This document shows positions 32,501 to 45,100 of a stretch of DNA of 64,000 bases, in pieces. Every line of letters starts with the position of its first letter. The first letter of the stretch is position 1. Position numbers and translations under genes: made by a program. The stretch covers positions 124,001 to 188,000 of the forward strand of contig VZSE01008774.1 of assembly GCA_013398275.1 (NCBI GenBank). The letters are read 5' to 3'. The notes under the pieces are model-generated. The model was not told where the DNA came from. It was given only the letters and a program-made list of their open reading frames with translations, and ran no database searches. This DNA comes from Promerops cafer (Eukaryota; Chordata; Aves; Passeriformes; Nectariniidae).

Positions 32501-35436
32501 GGCTCTGGTCAGGAGCTGAACCATGTCTCATTCAGCCTTACCCCTTTCTTCCCGGGATGGGAGTGGACAGAACAGGACCTGTCCATCCCACATAACTTCC
32601 CTCCTTTCCGAGATTGATTGCCACCTCTTGTTTCTCTGTGGTTTCTCCTCCGGGCAAGAGCAGTGTGTCCTGGTGCCGCTGGGACAGGAATGGTATTTCC
32701 TGAAAACAGATCCAGATGCAGTAAAGTCAAGAGCAGGGACCAGACCAGATGACAGCTCCAGCTGACTCATTTCCCACCACAACAGTCCTGTCCCTGGCAG
32801 ATCCCAAGATTGCCCCTTTCATGGATGCTCATCTCTGCAGTTTATCTTATGGATGGCAGTGCCCCGGAAAACTACTACTTTTTCCAGAGAGCCTTAGGAG
32901 GCACATACATAGCAGAGACCCAGTAAACAGGGTCATTCATAACCATCTGGACTAATCCTCCAAAAAATGACATTTACCCAGGGCTGGGATAGAAGTCTCT
33001 AAACCTAGACGCCAGAGTAGACTTGCTTTGAATTGGAAAAGCACTGTGCTCTGGAGGTGCTCTTTGGCGTATTTCCTTTGTTCTCAGTGGATTTCCTGTG
33101 GGCTTCCAATAGCACTGTGGCCCTCCAGGCAGATGGCTGGGAAAGATGAAGAGCTGCATAGTTTTGCTAATTGAATACCAAGGCACGCACCCCCATCTGT
33201 ACCCCAGCTAAGCTCTGAGACAGAGAGGGAAAGTCCTGCTTCCATGGGAGTGAGATGGCCTCAGTTTTCCTCAGCAAAATTGCTTGAGAATAACTAAAAC
33301 ACAGCTGGGCATTGCCCCTGGGAGCTGTGGTGGGGATTCAATACAGCAGCAGTGTTTCAAAAGAAGCTCTAGGCAACCTGGAGCTTCTCCTGTTTGAGAC
33401 CATTCATGTCTTGGTTTTGGGGTATCAGTGGCAGCCAAACTTCCGAGCTTTTTAAAGAGTCATTTGTTTTCTTTCAGCCCCCATGCCTTCCCCAGGCTCA
33501 GTTGACTCCTGTATCTTTCCATCAAGTTCAGACTTCTTGTGCTACAATGCTGCAGGATCCCTGCACTTGCTGGGGTCTACGTTGTCCTTAGCAGGTGTGA
33601 GTGGGAAGAGATGGCTGACAGACAGCCCAGGTCCTTACAGACAGCCTTGGTTTTGAGAGAGAAGCAGCCACAGGAATGTCTCTTGCTGTCCCACCCAATG
33701 ATCTCCCGTGGCCCAACATCACTGGCCTTGGATTTCCCCATCCTGATTTCAACCCCTTGGTTTATTGCTCTTGGCACCTCCTGGACTCTGCCTCCTGCCA
33801 AGGCTTGTTCCAAGAGCTCCCAAAGCTGTCTCTGCCCAGGCTGCCAGAGTGTTTTCAGAGCAGGGAAATGCAAAAAGGCAGCTCTAGGTGTCCTTCCTGC
33901 CCAGGACAGTACAACTTCTGGTGATCCCAAGGCCCTTTTTCATGTTTTCTCCCTGCCTAGCACCTAGTTCTCTGGCAAATGGCACCTCACAAGGGAAGGC
34001 CACGTGCAGAGAAGTAGAGCTGTGGTGAGCCCAGCTGCCATGTGAGCACCCCAGGAAGGGGGAGATGTCTTGGCGAGGGTGGTGGGGAAGCAAAGCTCAT
34101 TAACTTTTTGGCACTCATTTTGGGGAATTAGTTTTTAGAAATTCTTTTGCCTCTGGCAGGAGGTGCAGGCACTTCCTTCCACTGAAGTTCACTGCTTGGT
34201 CAGGAGATCCCAGCACTGCTGCTCCACACAGGGAGACAGGCAGGCACATTTGTACACATACATAGGCACGTGTCTGCATGCCATACCCTGCCGGGGAAGG
34301 AAGCACTTTCAGAGGTAGGAAGGGAGCTCTGAGGAGTGAGGCCTCATCAAGCCTATGTCTGTGTCACATGTTGCTACCATCAAAAGTACCCAAAGGGTTG
34401 CATGCCCATGTTGCAGGCACCAGGCAGGGTCTTTAGCCAATACAGAGCCCTAGTCCCACTTTTCCCTCAGCTGTCCATCCTCCCATGCTGGCTTCATCAC
34501 TCCTTCTCTCACCTCCTTTTCTTCAAAGTAATCTGCTGTGGGTGCTGACACCCCTGTGATCTGGCCACAGCCTTCCCTGCTGCCACCATTCTGGGTATCC
34601 CTGCAGCTCCATGGATGTCTGTTGGCACTAGCAGCATCTCAGCCCAGAAGAAGACAAGTTCCTGGGATGTGGTGCAAGTGTCCTTTCAGAATGGCCATGG
34701 TGAAACTCAGCCTGCAGGCCTATGCCAAGGTGAGAAAAATTCCCTACCAAGCCCAGTGCACAACACAAATAAATATTTAAGTCTGGAAGCTGTAAGGGGA
34801 ATGTACAATTGTCCTAGGAACTAGTACAAGAACAAAAAATTGTACGGATGTCTGTAAAGAGGCAGTGATTGACCTCTGGCAAAGGGTTTGCTTGGATAAA
34901 AGAAAGAGGAAACCACTTACCAAGCTGGGTTTGGTGCAAGAATCAAACCCTGTGGGTGGGCCTGGAGCCTCCACACAGACTTTGAGGAGTAGGCTTGATC
35001 TGTGGGATGTGCAACAGAAGACGTCTCATATGAGGAGGTACAGAAATTTCCAAGTAATGGCTGCACTGCCAATGTGAATGGGCTTGGGTGACTGAAAGAA
35101 ATTGAGAAAAAAAAGGAAAATACTCTTGCTTCAAGAACAGCAGAATTTGCAAATCTTCTAGAGGTTTTTACACGTTTTTATCCTTTTTTCCAGATTCACT
35201 TCAGGGAAGTGTCATCTTGTATGTCACCACAAAGTCCCTCCAGTACTGCTGGCTTCTGCCTGTCTCTTGTCTGCCAATGGGCCCCAGATCATACAGAATA
35301 TACACATAACACTTAACAGAAGGTTTTAGCTCCGGGGAGAAATTAATTTTACTCTCCATTTCCTAGCTTATTTTTTAAACGGAGTAAGATATTTAAATGT
35401 ATTTATACCTTTGCCAAGGTAGGTAGCATGCTCTGG

Positions 35437-35522
35437 GGATGGATGGATGGATGGATGGATGGATGGATGGATGGATGGATGGATGGATGGATGGATGGAT
35501 GGATGGATGGATGGATGGATAA
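35437..35522 (+). repeat. (GGAT)n tetranucleotide microsatellite
   Basis: About 21 uninterrupted copies of GGAT. The repeat creates spurious frames of MDGW repeats on + and HPSI repeats on -. Confidence 0.98.
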
Positions 35523-37182
35523 TACTGTTGCATAAGCTTTGTGTCCTTAGAAAATCAGACAAAGAGTTTTTATTTTCTAAGAGGACACATTCCATTAGAT
35601 TACCAAGCCAAACTTTCACCTTATTGGAGGAAGCTGAAATAACAGCAATTAGTAATAATAACCACTAATGCCCTTCTTTGGTCAAATGTCATTGCTGCTG
35701 CTGGGTTCCCCATCAGCTGTGCTTTCAGACACACCTGAGAAACAATTAAATTCCCTTTTGTAGTGGCAGCCTCATAAATCAATGAACAGCCAGGTGCCAC
35801 CACCAAGGACAAGACCCACAGCAATTAATCTGCAGGAGTTTCTGACAGAGGAGGCACACAAGGGTGCCACTGGCTCTTGTTTTGGGTCTGAGGGTGGCTG
35901 CAAGACACTGGCAGGAGCGGAAACAGGGGAAAGGCTCCACAAGCGCTGTGAAAGTGGCCCTGTGGAGGAGTTGAGGGAATACTCCTGGGGCTCAGGGAAA
36001 GATGGCAACTTGGACCCATGCACAGAGAACCCCCTTACCCAGCTCCTTGTAATGAGCAGGGTTGTATCAGAGGTCTGAATGTCTGAAAAGATTCTTCAGG
36101 GTCTCAAACTGCCAGCAAGGCTGTACCTACGAGTAACACCTCAGCAGTGTTGCTCTACAGTTCACTTTGGGCCTGATGGCACACCTCTCCAGATAGGTCC
36201 CCTCAGAGACAGGAGTATAATCAGAGGTTTTAAAAGAGATATTTACATGCTTTGTTGCCAGCAGAAGCACCTGAACACTGCAGAAAGGCAAAGGGGTCAG
36301 GGGAAGGAATGTACAAGAATTGGTTGCTTAAAAAAAGAACAATTCTTTTGAATAAAAATGTAAAAGGAGGGAGAGTATAGACCAAGGCAAACATTGAAGG
36401 ACCCACAATCCTCCCCTCAGGACTGCTGAACACACTCCTTGGGCAAATGTGCCAAGAGGTTCAGCCAGCACAGCTGGGTGGTGTGGGTAGCTGCCACAAG
36501 AGACCTGCAGAAAATACAGTGAAGTTAGCCCTGGTCTCTGCCAGTTAAATTGGTGTTCCTGGAGTTTGGCCTTTTCCATCACATTAGGTGCCTCCTTTTG
36601 TGTGCCGTCCACTTAGGGCCAGTATAAGTTGACTATGGCTGGTTGAGTCTGTGAGAAAATGTGCTGTTAAGGACTGACTGGGCTTCTGAGTGATGGCTGG
36701 AGCAGAGCTGCCAGCACCTCCACTAAAATGGGATCACAAAAACAATAAAAACACATCTGATCTGACAACAGTGCAGCCAGCACAAGTAATGCAATCTGAG
36801 GCTATGCCTGCATCTTTCCAGAGACAACATTTCAACTTCATTCACTAAAGCAGCTCAAATGCTCTGCTCTCCATAGCAGGGACATGGGGACAGACAGACA
36901 TTCCCTACTGCTAGGACTCTACTCCATAGTATAGTTTCTGATTGCCTGGGGCTTGAAGACCAGGGTGGTGTTGATGCATCCAGCTAGTGATGTTACCCAA
37001 GCTCTTCTCGTGGGCAGGAGCTCATTGTTCAGGGATTCTGAATCAAGAGGGATGTACAGTGTTGGCAGGAGACTTTCTGGACCTGGCAAACACCAGATGA
37101 GATGTATATCTCATCGCTCTCAGATCTCTAGACAAAAACTTAGAGATGTCCATTGCAGGCTAACAATTCAGACTGCTAAGAG

Positions 37183-37239
37183 ACGATTTAGATGATCTTT
37201 AAGGTACTTTCCAACCCAAACCATTCCATGATTCTGTGA
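37183..37239 (+). mobile_element. CR1 LINE 3' tail, plus orientation
   Basis: TTTAGATGATCTTTAAGGTA, then TTCCAACCCAAACCATTCC and ATGATTCTGTGA is the conserved CR1 terminus. Upstream similarity fades quickly, so only the tail is called. Confidence 0.85.
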
Positions 37240-38699
37240 ATTTTCTCTGAATGAATGTCTTCATTTTCCAAAGCCATTAATGTCAGTTGCTGCAGCGGCT
37301 GTGAAGTTCTTGGGTCCCTCCAGACACATGGTCAGATGTTTGTTCAGCTTTCATAACAAGTTTGAGCCTGGGACAAATCCAGGGGGTCCAGCTGCACCTG
37401 GCACTGGACAGCTACCATGTTCACAGTCACTTTCCCTTGCCAGCCTGTGATAAGAAGCAAAACTAGGTATATATGACAGTAGTTGTCCCAAACATCAATG
37501 ATGCCTGGCATGACTGAGTGACTCCAGTCTTCCAGAATGGACTGGAAGATTTCAGGAAAGGACATGGATCTCTTGGCTAGTGCTCCAGGAAGGAGAGATG
37601 TGATCATGTCTCTTGCTCACAGGAGCCAGAATGCACTGACCATCTGCAGACTCTGCTGGCTCCAGCTTTGGGTGGGTGGAGAACACTGTAACAGCCCAGG
37701 GTTAGTATGGGACTGTTCTCCCTGAATGGCTTCACCACTGATGGTTATGACTGGCTCAAAATCTGAAGAGGTTGTATCATAACGACAAACTCTACTAAAC
37801 CAACTGTTGTGTGATTTCTGAGCCTGATTAGACTGGGATCTAGATCACAAGTCTTCTCCAGCTAAACTCAAATTCTCAGCCACCCAATCTGGCTAGGTAA
37901 ATCTTTCTTTTTGGTTTCTTTTCAGTTAAATCAAATGCATTTCCTTATGGAACCAAACACAATGCCTGGTTTTGCTGGGCTGTGTCCAGTTGCTGTGGCT
38001 TACAGTCAGTGTAGGAATACCTGGTTTCTACTGACTCACACTGGCACTGTAAGGCTGAGCCTGGCAAAAGAGACAGGAACAAACTGAGAAATAAAGGCAC
38101 TTCTGTTGAAATACCACACTCGGCAAAAGAAAAGACCGCAGCACATGTAAGATGCTACTTCTCACACCAGGTTCTGAAAAAGAGGATCAGACCTTTATCC
38201 TCCTGTCTCCAGTCCTTTTCTCCATGCTAAAAATTTCACTGACAGGAGAAGAGGGGCTTTGTGTGCTCAAGATCTTACTTAACCAGCTGTTACCAGGGTA
38301 TTGCAGGGTTCATGAACTCTCTTCCCGTACATCACTGCTCTAAGAGGAGGCTGTTTGCTTTCTGATAAAATTCTGTGGCATTTAGGAAGAAAAATCCTCT
38401 ATTTTGGGGATGATGCACACTTTATGAGAAAGAAACCTTGTGCTATTATCAATATTAACTTAGGAGAGACACGCAGTAATTGTTGCATCACATACAAATA
38501 ATGTCACTATCTTCATCTCAGCTAAAAATTTAGCAGGCAGATGCAGACAGCATGTGTATCTCCCTGTAGCAGTCTGCACAGCTTGGAGCTCCTCAGAGGC
38601 TCCCAAGAACTCGTCAGAGGATCCCTCTCCTGTTGTGTTTGTAGCCAATGTGTACCCCTAGCAGCACACACTTGCTTTTTTTCCCCTTCAGACACATGT

Positions 38700-39084
38700 A
38701 TTTGTTATAACACCTTGGGAAGAAAAAGGGTGCTGCCTTTGCAAAGTTAGATAACTGGCCCAGTTCTTCGCTGCCGGATTGGCTGGGAGAGGCCCTGTAA
38801 AACCACGCTGGCCAGGTGCCCAGCCCAGCCCTACAAGGCTGCAAGCTATTTCCACAATTGGCCGCTTCAGAGTGGGAGAGGGGGAGGTGAAGACAGCCAG
38901 GCAAGCTGCATCTCTGCCAGGCTGCTTCCCATTCTCCTTGTTTTTTCTCAGCCAGAGTAGTTCGGCAAAGCCGCTCCGGGTGCCTCCGAGCCTGTCTGGC
39001 AACACCCAGGATAGTGGGGTGTAACGTTGGTGGCCAGGCACCTGGCCCTCCCTTAGCTCTGCTGGCCCAGTCCCAGGACAGGAC
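38700..39084 (+). promoter_or_regulatory. TEF: Putative upstream TEF promoter and 5' UTR
   Basis: This directly precedes the first-exon start codon at 39085. It has an inverted CCAAT box (GGATTGGCTGGG at about 38775) and no TATA box at a convincing position. The transcription start cannot be fixed from sequence. Confidence 0.45.
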
Positions 39085-39187
39085 ATGTCAAGCTGCAACA
39101 CCCCTGGGGGCCCCACTGCCCTGGACTTTCCAGAAGTCCTGAAGTCCCTACTGGAGTATTCCTTGCCCTGGACCAACAAGATGACAG
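39085..39187 (+). CDS. TEF: TEF alternative first coding exon (upstream promoter)
   Basis: Start ATG has G at -3 (GGACATGT). It encodes 34 residues beginning [15 protein letters not shown] and containing [20 protein letters not shown], then one base of the next codon; donor GTAGGA at 39188. This matches the alternative N-terminus of the mammalian TEF isoform made from the upstream promoter. The aromatic/leucine segment is probably functional, since it is unchanged from memory of the human isoform. Confidence 0.95.
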
Positions 39188-42100
39188 GTAGGATGGAGGA
39201 AATATGTACTGGGGGTTCTGTTTTGATTTCTCCTTCCCCTCCTTCAGTTGCAAGGTGAGAAAGGGGCAGATCTTGTTTGCTGCAAGCCCTTCAAGGGTGT
39301 GTTTCCCCAGTGTCCAAGTCAGACAGGGAGTTCTGGCACTGTGCATGTTGTGCAGCTAGGAGGAAAAACAGCAGCAATGGATTGATTATAAAATCAGTCA
39401 AGAGTGCTGAGCTCCTGATCCTTTTAATCTCTCTGCTCGGCTACTTCTTGGAAATGCTCAAAGATTCGTGCACGGAAAAGGCTTGGGCACAAATCTTCAT
39501 GCTCACATAGAAGCGACTTCCAGGATTGCCATTCATTGTTGTCCTATGGTTAATAACCACTAAGCCTGCAGACATTGCCTCTTCCCAGACTCAGACTGTT
39601 CAGAGAGCCCAGCCTGCATGGGGCAGGCTGATTCTGTGCAAACTTTGTTTGATGCTGCAATCGTTTATCAGTGAAAAGCTTGGGTAGAGAACACAGCAAA
39701 TGCTGCATTTTCTTTGCAAGAGCAATTCTGTGCTCCTAGGCTTTCTCACTCTCTGTGCAGCATCCTAGAAAACAAATGGAAAGGACCCAGGGCTTTTGCA
39801 GTGCTGAACACTTTTCTCATGCTGCACTGATGGCTTTGCTAATGCTGGGTCTGCTCCAAGCACCCATCACACAGCTTGAGTTGTCTCTGGTTTTGGATAC
39901 GATGCTACAGACCCTTGACAAGCTGCTTTTTGGTTGTTGTGTTTTAATGTTTGCTGCTGAGCACTGGGGAGGTGTGTGGGAACACCTCGGGTCAACAAGC
40001 CTATGTCTGGGCATGAGCAAGTTGAGCTCACAGAAACAAACATGCACGGAGCTCGCTCTCATCTAGGAAGTTGCTACCAGGACATTCAGGCAGCTCTGCA
40101 GCTCTGAGGGGCAGCAGGACCCAGGAGCAGAAAAGCCAGACACTGTGGAGAGGGACCCTGCTCTCGCTCAAGGGTCAATGGGAGAAAAGGCTGCTGCTGT
40201 GACAGTAAAGTGTTCATGTCAGGAAAGGCAGCTACCTACACCTGCTGTAATACAGTGAGCCCTAAGGCACATGCACAGCTCCCTGTGGGAAAGGGAAATA
40301 GGGCAAGGGGAACTGCCCCACCCCTAAGGGGCTCATTTTGTCACATTGCTCTGCTGCTGCCTCCTGTGAGCTCCCTCTCTTTACTGAGACTGCCCACTAA
40401 CAGGTGTGTTTACATACCACACCGTGTAAGTCCCACTGTTTGTGTGGAACAGGGCATGTTTTCCCAGCTCACAGTACACAGGTAGAAAGTGGAACTGTCT
40501 GGGAGGAGGCGGTAACAGCCAAGGGCAGCTCATGGGGTGCAGAGCCTTGCTGTGGCTAAGCTGAGTTTGGCTGCTTTTCTGGGATCTCTGCTCTCCACAG
40601 CCAAGTGGATTCAATTAATCCAAGGGAGGAGTGCTGGCAAGACCTATCTCTTTGGAGTAGGGGGTAGAGGAGAGATCAATGATTTGAAGAGAGAATAATT
40701 TAGTCTTAATGTGACTTATTTGGCAGCTGAGAGTGCTGTTTTGTGGCAGCTTTCTTCCTCAGCTCCAGGACCACCCTGCCTCTCCACATCACTTCCCGTA
40801 GTCCTCAGAAGTGTCTTTATTATGCTGTCTCCCTCTCCGGGCCAGCATTGCCATCATGGCCCTCCTCCCACAGAGCTCAGTTCTCTCCTCCTGGGTCTCC
40901 ATAGTTAGCACTCATCTAGATTTCTAGCTCTCAGGCCTCTCTCTGAAATTCTCTATTCTGCTATTTGAACCTCCCAGTAAGGCTTGCTGTACATCTCCCC
41001 CTCACAGCCTGTGCCCAGCAGTGAGCTGCTTGTCGCTTGCCTCCCTCCCTGCTGCACCCCAGAACTGGGCTGTTCTGTATCATCTGGCCCTGACAGGACT
41101 CCCAGCAGTAACAGCCAAGGCCGCTGCATTCCTCTCCTCACATCTCATTGTCCTCCACACTTCCTTCTCAGTTGCAGAGTGAAAGCAAATGTAAAAACCC
41201 CAGGCAGATCCCAGCTTAACCAAGAAGGTACAGCTTGTGGTACAGTGCCTGCTTTCTGTTGTCAATTGCTTTGAGCACCTAATCCCCAGAGGCAGTGAGG
41301 AAAAGCTCTAAGGGCAGCCTCCCTCCTAGCTGGCAGAGCAGTGCTAATGCTGGAGCAGGGTGATGTGAGAGGCAACCCACAGGAATGTTCCTCAGGAACT
41401 CCCTCCCTCCTGCCTTCGGGAAGAGCAGCTAACACTGTACACAGTCTAGACCCTCTCCAAGTAAAGTCACAACTCATGGTGGTGCAGAACAAACCTTAGC
41501 ATGGGTGGAAATGTGCTGGAGGAAGAACATGATCAATCTAAAGGGAAAAGCCCTGGAGTAAAAGCTGCTGAGTGGTTTTAATAACCTCCCTTCACACAGA
41601 CATTACCCAGCAAAGCAGCTTCCACTGAGCTCTGCAGGGGTGAGGTATGCAGACCCTGTTCCTTGAAGGAGTGTTGTACAGTACTGAGGCACAGCATCAT
41701 CCTTGGGGGCCACCAGCGTTGACAACAATGGAACAAAGTGACCATGAGAGCCATAACTGAATAGGAAGCCTGCAGCCTGCCCCACTTTGGCTGCGTCCAC
41801 TTGCCTAAAAGCTGCTCCTTCGTGACCTCACTTGGTTGTGTTCTCTGTCTACCACCTATCAGTAGCTGTTTCCTAGACAAAAGCACCACTGTGGGCTCGC
41901 TGCCCCTTGCCAAGCTGTGTGTGCTGCCTCTGTCGTGTGTGGTCTGACATCTGTGTCTCATTACCCTCTGTGAAGTGGCATCTCCCTTTAACACATGTGC
42001 CTTTCCTTCCTGCCAGCTGAGCTTGGCAAGGCGGAGGGAGTCCATGGAGGGCACGTAGCAGCCCTGGAGCACACTGGGCAGCAGAGCATGACCTGCTCTG

Positions 42101-45100
42101 CCTGCTTCTTGCAACTGGATTTGTCAGCCTTGATAAATGATGCATTAACCTGCGCCGTTCCAGCCTATATTAATAGGGTGTCCTTTTCCAAGCTTCCCGT
42201 TGGGCAGCACGTGTGCAGGAGTTGCATCAGGAGTCCCACCCGTTCCCTCTGAAGGAGGGAGCAGGTTGGGCCTCCCAGCCCACGCAAGAGAAGTAGCTGC
42301 TGGGTAGGGCAGCTCCACATCTGCCCAGGTTGGGTGGAGATGTCCCCTGGTCCTCTTGCAGTAAGACAATGGAGGAAAACACCTACCCTGTGTGACTTCA
42401 AATCCATTCCTTTTCCCGGGGCATGTGGGGAAGAGTTTGGACCTGATTTTTTTTTTTTGTCACAACCACCATCAGGGTTTATTTGTAAGGGTCAGGTAAA
42501 ATCGTGCCTTGCCATTTAAATTCAATGTCTGAGGTTTGTGGTGGGGAAGTTCAACCAAGCAGATGCCCAAGTGCCTACCTGAGAGGAAGATGTCTTTTTC
42601 CTGAGGGCACGTATGAGAATGCCTCTGCTCTCACTCCCGCGGCTCTGTTGGATGCAGACGGGCCGATCCCAGCAGAGTACACCCCTCCCTTTCCCGGCTC
42701 GCAGCACTGTACAGTAGGTTCGCTGCAGCTCATGCTGCCGAGGCAAGAGCAGCCACGGCTGACAGGAGAAGCCTGTGGCTGCAGCATCTGACACTTGTGC
42801 GAATTTATTCGTTCTGTGGGAGATGTTCCTCAGTATCCACTTGTGCTCTTGGGAACGAACTTGGCAATATTGGCTCCCTTCGTGCGTTCAGAAGCATCCA
42901 GGCTGCTAGAGCAAGGGGGCCGCTTGGAGAATCACAAGAATTTCTTGTGATCATGACGATTTGGAAAGGCGGCCTTTCCTCCCTTCCCCCAGCAGCCTGC
43001 CCATGCCAGCACTGCAGTGAAGTCCCTCTCCCTGCCCATGTTATGTAGGGCACGCCGCTGCGGGCATCGTGTGGGACGGAGGGATACTAAATCCAGGGCA
43101 CGCGCGATGATTTCGGGACCCTAAGCGAGTATATGGAAGGGCGGGATGGAGCGCTGGCGCCGGGACAGAGAGGGGAGAGGGTTCGCAGGCGTCGCGCTGC
43201 CGGGACGGCCCTCACGGACGCGCGGGCGGTCGCGGCCCCCTCAGGCCATCCCGGGCCGCGGGAACAGGCGGGGGCGCAGGAGGCGCGCAGCCTCCCCTGC
43301 CGCCTCCGCCCTCCTGACGGTGACGCAGCGCCCGCGGGAGGAGGGGAGGAGCGGGAGGGGGCGGGGCTCCAAATGCTAACGAGCCCGGCTGAGGCCCCGC
43401 CCCTGCACGTGCCCTGGCGGGCGGGGGGCGCGTGCCCGNNNNNNNNNNNNNNNNNNNNNNNNNNNNNNNNNNNNNNNNNNNNNNNNNNNNNNNNNNNNNN
43501 NNNNNNNNNNNNNNNNNNNNNNNNNNNNNNNNNNNNNNNNNNNNNNNNNNNNNNNNNNNNNNNNNNNNNNNNNNNNNNNNNNNNNNNNNNNNNNNNNNNN
43601 NNNNNNNNNNNNNNNNNNNNNNNNNNNNNNNNNNNNNNNNNNNNNNNNNNNNNNNNNNNNNNNNNNNNNNNNNNNNNNNNNNNNNNNNNNNNNNNNNNNN
43701 NNNNNNNNNNNNNNNNNNNNNNNNNNNNNNNNNNNNNNNNNNNNNNNNNNNNNNNNNNNNNNNNNNNNNNNNNNNCGGAGGGCGGGACCCGCCGGGTCAC
43801 GGCGGGACTGGCCGCGGGGGGAGCACCCGCGGGAGAGGCCGCACGCCCCGGTCCCCTCCCTCCGCCCCGTTCCTCCCTGCCTCCGCCCCCCTGGCCGGCC
43901 GAGCCAAGAGCCGGCAGCACCGGATCGCTCCCCGCCTCCCGGGGATCGTCCTCTCCGGAGCGTGTAGGTGCCTGCGCTGGGCAGAACCGAACGCTGCGGG
44001 AGCGAGGGGTGGGCAGGAGCCGAGACGTGACACGCTGGTTTTAGTCCCTCGGCTCTCTGGAGCCTCCCCCGCCTGTAGACGCGTAGCTGGGAGCAGCAGT
44101 GAGAAGGTTTCGAGTCTTGCTTGACCTTAATTGCTGGGAAGTTGCCCGATGACACGAGTAAACAGCAGATCCCCTCAGATTAGGTTCGGTGATAATCCAT
44201 AAGGGTGTGAGTGACTGCCTGCACATGCAGTCCTGCATGGGCTGGAGCTGCCTCTGTGCCACTGGTGATGCGGACAGCAGCTGTGTAAATAACAGTGCTA
44301 GTGCTTATAGTCTTTGGTGCTGATGGCACACTTCTTTTTTTTTTTTTTTCTTGGATTTTTTTCCTTTTTTTTTTTTTCCCCCCTTCTCATCTGGCAGTAT
44401 TTTTGCCTTTCTGAGTATCAGTTTCATTTCGAGGAAGGCTCAGAATTATCTGCACTGCTGTAATGCCCAGTGTACTGGTGTATAATAAAAGAAGTCCTTA
44501 CACCTACGAATTTTGAGATTAAAAATAATTTTTGGAACAGTAGACAACATTCAGGGTAAACCACAGCATAAGCAAGGTTGGCAAGACTGTTGTCAGTGAG
44601 GATCCTACCTACTTGCATGTCTAATATTGCTCAATACTCTGTAAATCCATTTTGTGATTCTGGACACTATCTTTTTCTCCTTTCTGCTAAAAAAAAAAAA
44701 AAAGTCAGCTTGTGATAGAGGTTTTAGTTATGTTGCTATGGTGCAGGATGCTGCAGCACACAGAATCTTGAATCTACAAAATCATGGGATTTCTTAGGAT
44801 ATTTCTGCACCCAGTCCTTTTTAAAGACATTAGTGCCAGCAGGAGCAATTTCAGTTCATGTATGATTGCTGATAATGATTTAGTGACTTTGTCTCGGGGG
44901 TGATTTTTGTGTTCAGAATCATGAGATGTGGCCTATGGAGATGTAAAATTCTGAAATTAATATGATTGTGAGGTAGTGCATTTTTCTAAAATTAGAAACA
45001 TTTGATACTAGATTGATTACTAGATGACCCCATTCCAGCTGGTGAAGGTGTTTGGCTGGAGCCTCTAAAGCTTGCTAGTGAGTCCATTTCGTCTTGTTTA

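Larger units (their letters stand above)
29561..38700. other. Intergenic stretch between ZC3H7B and TEF
   Basis: I see no gene with family support here. It holds a (CAA)n-like tract near 30322-30340, an AATAAA at 30595-30600, the (GGAT)n microsatellite at 35437-35522 and a CR1 tail at 37183-37239. The short open frames have no recognisable homology. Confidence 0.6.
43060..44050 (+). promoter_or_regulatory. TEF: CpG island, probable internal (second) TEF promoter
   Basis: CG-rich sequence with many CpG dinucleotides lies between the upstream first exon and the common exons. It has GC boxes (GGGGGCGGGG at 43356-43365; CCCCGCCCC near 43395), TGACG half-sites (43316-43325) and a canonical E-box CACGTG at 43406-43411, just before the N gap. 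The position matches the promoter of the longer TEF isoform in mammals. Confidence 0.8.

Noticed and set aside
35368..35668. Frames with HPSI and MDGW repeats
   Set aside because: Produced entirely by the GGAT microsatellite.
43087..44155. Open frames of 230-303 residues on both strands
   Set aside because: They cross the 337-base N gap, which contains no stop codons by construction, and the flanks are low-complexity CpG-island sequence.
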